A DNA stretch of 64,000 nt, from positions 1 to 64,000 of the forward strand of contig JAPQWV010001061.1 of NCBI GenBank assembly GCA_027422505.1, read 5' to 3'. The notes beneath the pieces are model-generated. The model was not told the DNA's origin, did no database searches, and saw only the letters and a list, made by a program, of their open reading frames with translations. Below are positions 23,271-33,817 of this stretch, one piece after another. Numbering within the stretch: position 1 is the first letter of the stretch; each line of letters starts with the position of its first letter. A program made the position numbers and the translations under genes. Source of the DNA: Craterostigma plantagineum. Taxonomy: Eukaryota; Streptophyta; Magnoliopsida; Lamiales; Linderniaceae.

Positions 23271-23357
23271 ATGATTATGACTCTCTGTTAAAGAACTAAC
23301 AACCCAAGAAGCGGCAGTTTGTGCCTTTCTTCGCATCTAAAATATTGCGATGTGAAC
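23271..23357 (-). pseudogene. FAR1 domain tail, left copy
   Basis: Positions 23271-23327 repeat 33393-33449 in the same orientation with three mismatches. The minus strand encodes KAQTAASWVVSSLTESHNH, the W...HNH end of a FAR1 DNA-binding domain. The next 30 bp (to 23357) align loosely with the right copy at protein level and then meet the inverted LTR at 23358. Confidence 0.6.
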
Positions 23358-24350
23358 TGATCGACACACGGTGTAATAATGTATAGTGCAAGTGCGACAA
23401 GTGACAAATAAACGAATACGTAGTTACTATCACCGACGTGCGATAGGCAGTGGACCTATCGTTCGCAGTGTAGTAAGGTGAGTAAACGAGTATCGAATAC
23501 GAGGAATAAACTTGATTACTAGTAATAACCTACCGACTCGATATCTAGCCTAAATAAAGTACGCAGATTGTTTTACGAACTAACCTAACAGATCGATCCT
23601 AAAGCAACGAGGGATTAAGAGAAATGACTAAAAACTGATGTGAGTGCTTTCAAATATAAAGATATGCTCGGGATTCGAATCCCGCTAGGTACTATCGATC
23701 TAAGACAATAAATTATCGTTCCTACGTGATCTTGACTAAGTCGCAGTAATTTCCTAACCGCTCACGAATTTGTTGTCGCCCTAGACGCTCGCGAGGATCT
23801 AAGATTCAATAATTACTAACAGCGAGGATCGAGGATTTGCTTTCGCCCTATACTCGATTCATATCATCTACGAACGACCTACTCGTTATTTAGCTGTCGC
23901 CCTAAACGATTTTCCACACATTCACTTTAACACAGACATATTAAAGCGAAGAAATAATTTCATAGATAGATAAATCAAATAAACATATGTATTAAATACG
24001 ATTTGACCTAGCGTTCATCTAATCCCAAACACATAAGGGATTTAGCTACTCATAATTAACGGGAAAACAACGATGGAAATAGAAAACATTGAAGGAAGAC
24101 TCGTGATCTTGATGTACTGATGGATCTAAGATGGTATCGTGGATGAGTCTTCGTTCTCGTTCAATTCGGCGTGATTTCGTCGTTGATCCGTCTCTTGCGC
24201 TTCACGATGGAATTCTCCATTATTGGCATCTCTTTTCATCTATGATGGATTAGGGTTGAGTTCTGAACGGTCCCTTGTGCTTCTGGAGTGGAATTCTGCG
24301 TTCTTAGCGTCTTTTTTTCGTCTCTGAGGTGTTAGAGTTGTGATATGATC
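23358..24350 (-). repeat. Inverted Athila-type LTR fragment
   Basis: The sequence begins TGATCGACAC, the reverse complement of the LTR 3' end, and can be followed backwards through the LTR of copy A to about its position 11540, just short of the TATA box and palindrome array. Near its inner end an ~80-bp unit (24190-24350) is present twice in tandem. At 24346-24355 it joins the forward LTR fragment of copy B, with TGATCGGT shared by both partners. Confidence 0.85.
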
Positions 24351-24578
24351 GGTTAGTTCATAAAACAATCGACGCACTTTATTTAGGCTAGAAATCGAGT
24401 CGATAGGTTATTACTAGTGCGCCGTCCATTCCTCGTGTTCGATACTCGTTTACTCACTTCACTGCACTGCAAACGATAGGTCCACTGCCTATCGCACGTC
24501 GGTGATAGTAATTAGGTATTCGTTTTAATTATTACTTGTCGCACTTGCACATTATATTAGCACACCACGTGTCGATCA
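24351..24578 (+). repeat. Copy B: remaining 3' part of the 5' LTR
   Basis: The sequence matches 12255-12478 of copy A and ends CGTGTCGATCA six bases before the primer site. The 5' ~1.25 kb of the LTR, including its promoter, is absent and replaced by the inverted LTR fragment. Confidence 0.85.
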
Positions 24579-24584
24579 AGTTTT

Positions 24585-24600
24585 TGGCGCCGTTGTCGGA
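24585..24600 (+). other. Copy B: primer-binding site, tRNA-Asp type
   Basis: TGGCGCCGTTGTCGGA follows the LTR end by six bases. TGGCGCCGTTGCCGGGGA-like sites, attributed to tRNA-Asp, are characteristic of Athila and related plant gypsy elements. Confidence 0.85.
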
Positions 24601-24782
24601 AAAAGATTGATATTGAGAACACCATAGTTCGGTACTTTAGCCGTTTTATTTGTCGTTTTATTAGCTCTTTGCTATTTGCGTCATTTGATCTTTTAGTCAT
24701 TAGTATTTTCGTTATTTCTTTTACGTATCGATTTGTTCTTCGCTAATTGTTTCCGTCTATTGAAGGTACAATTCAACAGTGA

Positions 24783-26420
24783 ATGACCCGAAGCCGTCCA
24801 TCGGGTCCCATTGTTGAAGGAGATCCAGACTTCTAATGCATGTTACGAAGGCAGCTCAGATACGATTCCGAAGCAACGACCAGTAACTCGCAAGAACCTT
24901 TAGTAAGTTACTCAGAGGACAGCTGTCAGGAGTCGGTAGAAAATTCCTGAGAGGAGTCATTCGTAGATAGACCAGAGACAGAAGAAGAGATGGCGAACCA
25001 CAGAGTGCCCGTTCATCAGGTTCCAGAGGAGGAGCAATCGCACGGAGTCGACGATCGTTATTCCGCCAATCGAGAATAACAACTTCGAGGCGGCCCAGTT
25101 TGAAGGGAGTCCAGACGACGATCCCTACTCACACTTGAAGGCCTTTCTGACGGTGACTGACACCATCAAGATTAATGGTGTCCCGAGTAATGCAATTAAG
25201 TTGATGTTGTTCCCATTCTCGCTCCCGTTCAGGGCGAAGGACTAGTTGGAGACCGCCCAAATCGATCACTACTTGGGAAGAGAAACGGCTGCCTTCATTG
25301 GCCATTACTCCCACTGTCGAAGGTTCTAAGGTTGAAGACAGAGATCTCCCTTTTCCACCAGAAGGATTCAGAAACCTCTACGAGGTATGGGAGCGATCAA
25401 GGCACTATTGAAGAAGTGCCCGCAACACGGGATGTCGAAGGCAGCCCAGATCAACCGATTCCACGAGGGGCTCAATGATCAGACTATTCATATGTTAGAC
25501 GGAGCTGCATGATGAGGGCTCGTAAAGCTCAGTGCGACCGACGCTTGGAATCTAATTGAGGACTACTCGAGGAATAGTTTCATGAGGGAAACACGAGGAT
25601 GAAGACACCAGGTGTATTCGGAGTAAGCGAGGAGACGGCCACGAATGCCAAATTCGAGGCGCTCCAGCAACAAATTGCGCGATAAACTTTCAGCTACAGA
25701 AGGTGATTGGCCCAAAATCCGGGCAAGCGCAGCCCGTGAACGCAGTGACGACCACCGCAATGCCATACATACAGTTATGCGGGATCTGCGGCGCAACCCA
25801 CGAGACGTCCGAATGCCAACTCGGGCAGCCCTTAGAGCATGTAGATTACATGGGCAAGTGCCACGGTGGCCAGCGGAGTTTCAAACCTCGAGCACACCCG
25901 AATTTGGCGTACGAGAATCAGAACCACCAGGTGCAATGACGGCCAAGATTTCAGCCAAGACCATCCGATTTCCAAAGCGGCGCGCCACGATAGTACTAGA
26001 AAGCACCTGTAGTAGGATCCGATGATATGAGGGAGATGAAGGACATGATGAAGACAGTCCTCACGAACTTCAGCAACACCACCGCGGCCCACGAAAGTCG
26101 AATGACAAAGATGGAGGAGTATATGGAGGCGAACGACGTGCGTGCCCAAAACACAGACGCCTCGCTCAAGAAGCTGGAGCAACAGGTGGGCCAGATGGTG
26201 AAATAATTGGCTGGCGTACTCAAGGATCGCTCCCAAGCTATACCGAGCCGAATTCAAAGGAGTATTGCAAGGAGGTGACATTGAGGAACGGGAAAGAACT
26301 GCAAGAAATGCCCGCCAAGAAGAAGGTAAAGGAGAACGCCAACTTCAAGAGCCATGACGAGCCTGAAGTGGAGGAAATCAGAGGCGACGAAGTCGAAGGC
26401 CGAAGCTAAAAAGAATTACA
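24783..26420 (+). pseudogene. Copy B: gag, interrupted
   Basis: The ATG at 24783 opens a short frame (MTRSRPSGPIVEG) that stops after 17 codons. Gag homology resumes around 25060 with PPIENNNFEAAQFEGSPDDD and YSHLKAFLTVTDTIKINGV. It continues with LFPFSLPFRAKD followed by an in-frame TAG where the family has Ala-Trp-Leu. Around 25400-25510 LLKKCPQHGMSKAAQINRFH and a GLNDQTIHMLDGAA segment match the retrotransposon gag capsid domain. A Cys-rich patch at 25770-25830 (ICGATHETSECQ) resembles the zinc knuckle. The protein would form the particle that packages element RNA. Several stops and shifts disable it. Confidence 0.78.
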
Positions 26421-26436
26421 TATTAACTTACCTTTT

Positions 26437-27000
26437 GTTGAATCTATTACGCAGATGCCTAGTTTTTCCAAGTTCCTGAATTACCTGTTGACGAACCGAC
26501 GGAAGCTCGAACACGTCTCCACCGTATGCCTGCGAGGAGAGTGTTCGGCGATACTCCAAAGCAAGATCCCGAAGAACCTGAAGGACCCAGGAAGTTTCAC
26601 TATCACTTGTCTTATAGGCGATTTAGTAATAGAACGTGCGTTACCTAATTTAGGCGCTAGTATTAATCTGATGCCATATTCCATGTTGAAGCGTTTAGGA
26701 TTAGGTGAACCACGACCCACTAGGATGAGCCTGCAGTTAGCTGATAGATCATTAAAGTACCCTCGAGGTGTTATCGAGGATGTCCTAGTTAAGTCGATAA
26801 ATTTGTGATCCCTGCTGATTTCATCATTTTAGATATGGGGGAAGATGAAAATGTTCCCTTGATTTTAGGTAGACCGCTCTTAGCAACGGGAGAGACCATG
26901 ATAGATGTTAGAAATGGGACACTAACTCTGATGCTAATGGAGAAAAAGTTACCATTAATATGGACGACTCGATAAAAAAAAGTAACGAGCAAGACAATAA
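26437..27000 (+). pseudogene. Copy B: aspartic protease region
   Basis: The open frame 26455-26808 contains CSAILQSKIPKNLKDPGSFTI, CLIGDLVIERALPNLGASINL and MPYSMLKRLGLGEPRPT. Athila-type proteases have an active-site DLGAS motif here. This copy reads NLGAS, so the catalytic Asp is replaced by Asn. After 26808 a shift moves the homology to another frame, with FIILDMGEDENVPLILGRPL near 26820-26880. The protease would cut the polyprotein during particle maturation; the Asp loss and the shift make it inactive. Confidence 0.75.
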
Positions 27001-27179
27001 ATGATTTAGACGTCTTTGAGCACGCTTTCCTCTTTTCTGTGCAAGGTCTATCACAGGTCGGCGAGCAGGATATGCACACGATTATGGCAATCAACGAGTG
27101 TGGGGAGGAGGTTGACGAGCCCATAATAGTCGTCGACAAAAGCAGCGAAGAGGACAAGGAAAAGAGCTCGGTCAGGAGC

Positions 27180-28790
27180 CACCGGTCCTAGAATTGAAGA
27201 TGCGGCCCGACCACCTCGAGTACGCATTTCTCAGCAGCAACGGAGGGCTGCCGGTCATAATTTCATCAAGCCTCGACGGCGAGCAGAAGAGCCAGCTCTT
27301 GGACGTATTGAGAGCGCACAAGAAGGCCTTGGCGTGGAGATATCCGACATAAGGGGTATCAACCCAAGCTACTATACGCACAAGATTCTCATGGAGGACG
27401 ATTTCAAGCCGATAGCTCAACGTCAAAGGCGACTCAATCCTAACATGAAGGACTTCGTCAAGAAGGAGGTGATCAACTTGCTAGACACGGGGATGATCTA
27501 TCTCATTTTAGACAGCGCATGGGTCAGCTCGGTCCAAGTGGTCCCAAAAAAGGGAGGCATGGCGGTCGTCACCAATGACAAGAATGAGTTAATTCTGACA
27601 AGGACCATTACTGGATGGCGCGTCTCCATTGACTATAGAAAGTCGAACGACGCCACGAGAAAGGATCACTTTCCTTTACCGTTTATTGATCAAATGTTAG
27701 AAAAATTATCAGGTCACTCAGCTTATTGCTTTCTTGATGGTTTGTCAGGATATCCACAGATTCCTATAGCGCCAGAGGACCAGGAAAAGACCACCTTCAC
27801 TTGCCCATTCGGCACGTTCGCGTACCGAAGGATGCCATTCGGTCTTTACAATGCCCCAGCCACCTTCCAGCGATGCATGATGGCCATATTCGTCGAACTG
27901 GTACGTGAGGTAATGGAGGTATTTATGGATAATTTTTCTGTGCTTGGTTCGTCGTTCGATGTATGCTTATCTAGTTTGAAGCTCGTACTCGCACGATGTG
28001 AGGAAACGAACTTGGCACTTAGTTTGGAAAATTGTCACTTCATGGTTCGAGAGGACATAGTTCTCTTCCATAAGATTTCCTATAAAGGAACGAAGTTGAC
28101 CGAGCTAAGTTGGAGACGATAGAAAAATTGCCTGTCCCCTCGAATGTTAGGAGTTTTCTAGGTCATGCTGGGTTCTATTGTAGGTTCATTAAGGATTTTT
28201 CTAAGATTTCTCATGTCTAGATTACTCGAGAAAGATGCTTCATTTGAATTTAATGATGTGTGCTTGCATGCCTTTAATTTACTTAAGGAGCGACTAATCG
28301 CAGCACCTATTATGGTCGCCCCCGACTGGGGGCTTCCTTTTGAACTAATGTGCGATGCTAGTGATTATGCAGTTGGGCTGTGTTAGGGCAGCGCAAGGAC
28401 AACCATTTTAGGCCAATTTACTACGCGAGCAAGACGTTAGACGCAGCCCAAGCCAATTATACGACCACAGAAAATGAGCTGTTAGCCGTCGTTTTTGCCT
28501 TCGACAAATTCAGGTTATATCTTATCATGTCTAAGGTTATTGTTTTTACTGACCACTCTGCTCTTAAATATTTTTTAGCGAAGCCGGATGCCAAGCCTCG
28601 GCTGATTAGATGGATCATGCTCCTTCAAGAGTTCGATATAGAGATCCGAGACAAGAAAGGCGCAGAGAATTTGACGGCGGATCACCTCTCTCGACTAGAG
28701 GAATCCGAGATTTACAACGGGATGGAAGGGCGATACACGGTCAGTTCCCAGATGAGCACTTATACTCGATACAGGTGGTAAGTGACGATA
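27180..28790 (+). pseudogene. Copy B: reverse transcriptase and RNase H
   Basis: The longest frame is 27334-28122 (262 codons). It shows the expected RT blocks: GWRVSIDYRKSNDATRKDHF, PLPFIDQMLEKLSGHSAYCF, LDGLSGYPQIPIAPEDQEKT, and FGTFAYRRMPFGLYNAPATF. The catalytic box reads VFMDNFSVLG where the family has MDDF, so the second Asp is Asn. RNase H-type sequence follows in other frames: [15 protein letters not shown] (28336-28383), then [20 protein letters not shown] and [20 protein letters not shown] (28410-28600). A stop at about 28384 and shifts separate the parts. These enzymes copy element RNA into DNA in the particle. Confidence 0.88.
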
Positions 28791-30067
28791 CCCCGTGGTT
28801 TGCGGATTATGCTAACTATCTTGTTGCGAGGGTTCTACCAAATGAGTACACCAGTCAACAAAAGAAGAAATGCTTTTCTGATTTGAGGTACTACTTTTGG
28901 GAAGGCATGTATCTTTCCAGGCAATGTGCAGACCAGGTGATACAACAATGCATTGCCTCTCCTGAGACGATAAGGATTCTTAGTCACTGCCACAGGGGAC
29001 CGATCGGCGGACATTATGCAACCAACCGAACCGCTCAGAAGGTGTTGGAGAGCGGGTTCTACTGGCCCACAATACGCCCAGAGGTACGATGATACTTGCG
29101 ATCAGTGTCAACGCGCAGGTAATCTCTCAGCGATGAAATGCCTCAGAAATTCATTTTGGTATGCGAGATTTCGATGTATGGGGTATAGACTTTATGGGTC
29201 CCTTTCCTAGCTCGTATGGTAATAAGTATATTCTGGTTGCAGTAGACTATGTGTCCAAGTGGGCCGAGGCACAAGCCTTGCCCACCAAAATGATAGGGTA
29301 GTCGTTAGATTTTTACGAGCATTATTTTCACGTTTTGGGGTGCCTAGGTGCATTATTAGTGATAAGGGTACACATTTTTTAACATCCAGTTTGCACGTAC
29401 ATTACAACATTACGGTGTTAGACATAGCCTATCCACCCCTTACCACCCCCATGCTAGCGGTCAGGTCGAAGTAGTAAACTGTGAGTTGAAATGCATCTCG
29501 AAAAGACCATAGAAGGGAACCGTAGGGAGTGGGCGAATAAGTTGAACAATGCACTTTGGGCTTATAGAACTGCATATAAGACACCTATAGGCACTACACC
29601 GTATAGACTAGTCTATGGGAAGGCGTGCCACCTACCCGTATAAATCGAGCGCAAGGCTTATTAGGCAATTAAGTCTTTGAATTTGATTTGGGGGACGACG
29701 GCAGAGAGCGGCAACTCCAAATTAACGAGTTAGACGAGTGGTGTTTATCCGCATACGATAACGCCCGCATGTATAAAGAGCGCTCGAAAGCCTACCATGA
29801 TAAGAAGATTAGGCAAAGACGAGAGTTTCAGAAAGGGACCAAGTCCTCCTCTTTAACTCTCGGCTTAGGCTTTTTCTCGGCAAACTTAGATCACGGTGGT
29901 CGGGACCGTTCACTATTACTCGTGTTTTCCCTTACGGTACTGTTGAGATTTCAGGTATGGAGCAGGGTGCTTTCAAGGTGAACGGCCACAGGTTGAAGCA
30001 CTATCATGGAGGCGAAGAAGACGTGAGCCAAAACGAAGTGCTCTACCTGGACTTCCAACCATCCTGA
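28790..30067 (+). pseudogene. Copy B: integrase, frameshifted
   Basis: The segment starts with DDTPWFADYANYLVARVLP and KKCFSDLRYYFWEGMYL. It continues with HCHRGPIGGHYATNRTAQKV and ESGFYWPTIRPEV, the zinc-binding N-terminal part. Core-domain pieces such as [16 protein letters not shown] (29230-29290), RFGVPRCIISDKGTHFL (29330-29380) and a later ETGNREW-like block are split over frames. The C-terminal end reads FPYGTVEISGMEQGAFKVNG then HRLKHYHGGEEDV and stops with TGA at 30065-30067. Integrase inserts the cDNA; this copy is broken. Confidence 0.82.
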
Positions 30068-30159
30068 GTGACAAAAGGGTACGTCCAGCTAAAGACGGTA
30101 AAGGAAGCGCTTCTTGGGAGGCAACCCATGTATTTTCGTTTATGTAAAAAAAATATAGG

Positions 30160-30470
30160 AGGTTCACGGCGTGAAGGTTAACCTTCACAGCCGTGACGCC
30201 TTTGCTTCGCTCAGTGGCACTCATTGCCCGCTTTCATGGCCAGAAGCTTAAGCTTCACGGCCGTGACGAAGCCCAGAGGCACCCGCGTTTCACGGCCTAG
30301 TGAACTCATGTTCACGGCCGTGACACTCCAAAAAAAATATTATTACTGCAATATGTCACGGCCAGAAGCTTAAGCTTCACGGCCGTTGACTTGTACCAGT
30401 GGCGCTCACTGCCTCATGTTACTGCCAGAAGCGTATGCTTCACAGACATGATTCTTACGGATTAATTTAA
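30160..30470 (+). repeat. CACGGCCGTGA palindrome array, pol-env spacer, copy B
   Basis: Six to eight full or half sites are present, for example around 30190, 30258, 30312 and 30375. The block TCACGGCCAGAAGCTTAAGC followed by TTCACGGCCG occurs twice in recognisable form and folds on itself through AAGCTTAAGCTT. The arrangement corresponds to 7050-7300 of copy A. Confidence 0.8.
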
Positions 30471-30483
30471 AAAAAATTCATTT

Positions 30484-30530
30484 CCCTTCTCTCTCTCTCT
30501 CTCCCTTCCCCTCTCTCTCTCTCTCGTTTT
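30484..30530. repeat. (CT)n microsatellite
   Basis: Two runs of CT dinucleotides separated by a short CCCTTCCC. Copy A has a shorter CT-rich stretch at the corresponding place (7320-7370). A long pyrimidine tract in a leader is common in plant transcripts. Confidence 0.85.
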
Positions 30531-30693
30531 TTCTCCTCGCTTCGCATCCCTCACGCCATCACCCACCACCAAAAACTCAAAAATCACCATCGACCACCAC
30601 CCCACAACCGACGCGCCGCGCCACCACCATCGTACCTCCGGCGAGACCTCACCAAACTCCGACTATTAGATTTAACCTCAGTTAAGTCACAAG

Positions 30694-31141
30694 GTATGAC
30701 TCTTTTCTCTACCTCACTTCATTTCGAAAATTGGTAACTTCGTCAATTAGGGTTTTTCAAAAATTGGTCTAATTTGGTTTTTGTCTTACTCTTTTAAGGT
30801 TAAATACATGCTAATCACAAATTGGGTATGCTAAATTTATTGATTCCGCTCATTAATTTCGAATTTTGGGATTAGGAACCCTAATTTCAAATTTGGGGAA
30901 TTTTGGAGATTTTGGATGAATTTGTGCTTTCTGAAGTTTATTTCGCGTTAATTCATCATGCGACGTCTAGGAAGTGTTGGGTCGATTATCTCCTTTGAAA
31001 TGCATAGTTTGGCTTGCACATTACATGTTCGACAAACGCCACATTGAGTTGTACATGTGTTATTGATGCGTCGAATGGCTTTTGTCGTATTATTGGTCGA
31101 GTCGAGCTATCTTCATAATGTTATTTATCGCGAACTTCTAG
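30694..31141 (+). other. Copy B: candidate intron in the env-like leader
   Basis: A donor-like AAG/GTATGA at 30694 and an acceptor-like TTCTAG at 31136-31141 enclose 448 bp of AT-rich DNA. The acceptor lies six bases before the env-like ATG at 31147 and is conserved in copy A. A spliced subgenomic RNA for the env-like frame would explain it. This is inference from signals only. Confidence 0.35.
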
Positions 31142-31146
31142 GTACT

Positions 31147-32460
31147 ATGGGTCAAAGCCGCTCCACCGCCCAACGTGACCCCGCCTCGCGCTCGCCTGTT
31201 CGACAAAGGCAACGCGGGGCTACGCCGACGCTCCTAGCTGCTATGCAGCAATTCACTGACGAGGCACAGACGGCACGATACAATAGGCTTAAGGCAATGG
31301 AGCTCATCCCCATGGACCAAATCGACCACGAGACACTGGCGAAGCACCACATCGATCAGCAAGTCGCGCAGTATCTCTCACTCAGTGGATGGGCCACCTT
31401 CTTCCACAGATGCACCGGCATACAAGGAGCTGATGCTGGAATTCCTTTCCACCTTCTCCTTCGAAGAGTACGGCATCAAAACAGCAAATTTTCGAGCATT
31501 TAACGAGGAGCATACGATGGACGTCGATGACTTTTGCCGGGGCTTGGAGTGCCGACACCTTATTTCGGGCCCGAAGGACCATTCCGGACAAGCATTACAA
31601 GGACTACCTTCAGAATCCGATGGTTTGACAGGCCTGCTGGGCAGCAATTGCACGACCCGGCGGGCCCGAGTTCAGCGTCAAGACTTCGAAGGCATCCTCG
31701 CTCAGGAGCCCAGGACTACGCTACATCCACCGCCTCCTGACGACTTCACTCACACCGAGGGGCGACTCGCACAGAGCGATCACCCTCCGTGACCTTTTCT
31801 ACCTAGCCAAGATGCAGCGAGGTGAATGGCTCCACTTGGGGATGGCACTAGCCCACGCATTCAGCGCTCAAGCAGAATCCCGGACCCGTGGGAAGATCGC
31901 TGTTGGGGCATTCATCAGCAAAGTCTACAAGGACTTGGCATTGGCCGGCGAACCCACCCGAGATGGAGGTCGTAGGCGGGCCAACCCACTGAACAAGGAT
32001 ATGCTCGTGAAGATGAAGATGCTCGTGAAGGCGGCCGTCTTGACTCGAGCGAACAAGGTGTACGTCTAGCACGAGATGTATCATGGCCAGACGAACCACG
32101 GCGATGTCCTTGCAGACCAGCTCTACCTCGAGGGTCCTCTCCCAGTGGAGACAGACACGACCGTCGGACCTTCATATTCCTCCAGCTACCATCATGGCGA
32201 GTCATCTGGTGTCGCCCCATACGCATCCACCTCGGACCTTGAAACATTGCACCAGGTGATGATGCGCATGCACGCCGACGCGCTGCAACGCGACGAAGAG
32301 TCTCGGCACCGACAGGAAGAGTATGAGCGCAGAACGAGGAAGCCCACGGCCGATACCGCGAGGAGCAAGCGCGCTATGACCAGGCCCTTCAAGCAATGGA
32401 CGTCGCGGTTAAGATCACAGAACATTCGTTGTCCTTCCTTCGCCAAGGCCACCCCCTGTG
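31147..32460 (+). pseudogene. Copy B: env-like / ATHILA ORF1-type protein, frameshifted
   Basis: The ATG at 31147 opens MGQSRSTAQRDPASRSPVRQ, then AAMQQFTDEAQTARYNRLKA and DQIDHETLAKHHIDQQVAQY. A shift near 31400 breaks it. Homology continues in another frame with LMLEFLSTFSFEEYGIKTAN and FRAFNEEHTMDVDDF (31430-31535), GPEGPFRTSITRTTF, and KMQRGEWLHLGMALAHAFSA (31810-31870). A TAG in place of Trp follows VYV near 32069. The C-terminal part is Arg/Glu-rich (32260-32400). The family's role is not established, and Athila env-like proteins are not shown to make infectious particles. The domain order equals copy A. Confidence 0.8.
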
Positions 32461-33224
32461 ATATCATTTTCGTTAGAAAGGCATGAATTATTGAAATCAG
32501 CATGATTGTTTGCGCTTATCTCGAGTCAGTTTGCATGTCATGAAATTTTGTTGGCAATTAGGATATGCATAAGTTGTTCAATCTTGTCTGCCTGAATAGA
32601 TATAACGCTGCTTTCTGACGTGCCTAGTCTATATCTCTCTAGAACTTGCTCGTCTGATACGTGCTGAAACTGTTTCTGGTGCGTTAGTGTTGAAATGATG
32701 AGGGCATTAGGAAATAAGTCCATGACCAAATTTCCCTACCACGACTAATTCCCATAGTTAGCCACTTTGAGCATGAGCCTATTCGTTTGCTTACCTCGTA
32801 AATCATAAAAGCCACTGACCCGAATAAGCCTCCAGATATTATCTGAACCTGAGTTGATTAGAATAGAGCAGAAGTCAAACTTGAGGGTTAGTGCTAATGT
32901 CTGATTTAATGTTCTCTGCTATTCGTGAAATGACTCGATCCTACTTGACGATTTTCTGAAATGACCCCATCCTTGCATAGCCTGCCCATAAACCTTTGCA
33001 AGATATAGATTTTGGTAATAAGTATCCCTAGGTACACGACATTCGTTGTGACGATGTATTCTTTGCTACAAAAACCAAACCTTGATGTTTAGGAATAAGG
33101 GCAGTGCACAAAATTAAAGCGTGACTATGGTGAAAGGGCAGAAAATGAAAGGGAACTGAGTTGAGAGGGTCGGACAGAAAAGTTTAGATTCAGAGCGATA
33201 ATGTTAAGTCGTATATTGGATACG
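32461..33224 (+). other. Copy B: 3' non-coding region
   Basis: This matches 9660-10510 of copy A without conserved frames. At about 33225 it jumps directly into the last ~130 bp of the LTR. A deletion has therefore removed the polypurine tract and most of the 3' LTR. Confidence 0.65.
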
Positions 33225-33355
33225 CGTTTACTCACTTTACTGCACTACAAACGATAGGTCCACTGCCTATCGCACATTGGGGATAGTAATTAGGTATTCG
33301 TTTTAATTATTACTTGTCGCACTTGCACATTATATTGCACACCACGTATCGATCA
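33225..33355 (+). repeat. Copy B: remaining 3' end of the 3' LTR
   Basis: The sequence matches 12346-12478 of copy A, including TTTACTGCACTACAAACGAT and the end CACGTATCGATCA. Compared with the 5' LTR end it has CGTATCGATCA instead of CGTGTCGATCA. Confidence 0.85.
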
Positions 33356-33392
33356 TAACGTAACAAATATGCGTTGACGGACTCGAGAGAGG

Positions 33393-33817
33393 ATGATTAT
33401 GACTCTCTGTTAAAGAACTAAGAACCCAAGAAGCGCCGGTTTGTGCCTTAACAATTGAAATTATTGCCATACAACCAGTTCTAACTTAACCACGAGATGT
33501 TTGCTTTTTTGAGTCATCCCTACTGCCATGTCACACTCGATTTCAGTCTTTATTTCCTTCATTTGAGCAAACGAACGGTTTTCATATAACCTCATCCGTC
33601 GTCGTATTCTTTTTGCTTTTACTCATTCTCGCACTGAATCCAACTTCCCTGCATATTGGTTGTATAACGGAAACTCATCATCTATTGAGGTAAATGTCAT
33701 TCCATGTGATGGCTTTTTTGCAGGGTATGTGTAGATGATCATCACCCCTAGATTCTTCCATCTACTATAAAATTTATACGAATCGTGAAAAAAGAAATAT
33801 ACGGAAATATTATCCAT
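33393..33817 (-). pseudogene. FAR1/FHY3-type DNA-binding domain (MULE-derived), broken
   Basis: The minus strand reads PSHGMTFTSIDDEFPLYNQY and AGKLDSVRE, then KPFVCSNEG in a second frame, then RTGCMAIISIVKAQTGASWV and LSSLTESHNHP. These are the ordered hallmarks of the FAR1 DNA-binding domain, a WRKY/GCM1-like zinc finger with conserved Cys, Cys, HxH. FAR1/FHY3 transcription factors derive from Mutator transposases, so in this element it is most likely the N-terminus of the transposase. Stops and shifts occur between the blocks, and the MULE catalytic and SWIM domains are not seen. The 57 bp at 33393-33449 recur at 23271-23327. Confidence 0.65.

Larger units (their letters stand above)
24351..33355 (+). 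mobile_element. Athila-type Ty3/gypsy element, copy B
   Basis: The order is: truncated 5' LTR, tRNA-Asp-type primer site, gag, protease, reverse transcriptase, RNase H, integrase, spacer with palindromes, env-like region, 3' non-coding, truncated 3' LTR. This is the layout of Athila/Tat-clade gypsy elements. Both LTRs are reduced to their 3' ends (about 228 and 130 bp). All reading frames contain stops or shifts, and catalytic residues are changed in protease and RT, so the copy cannot move on its own. It lies inside the Mutator-like element. Confidence 0.88.
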
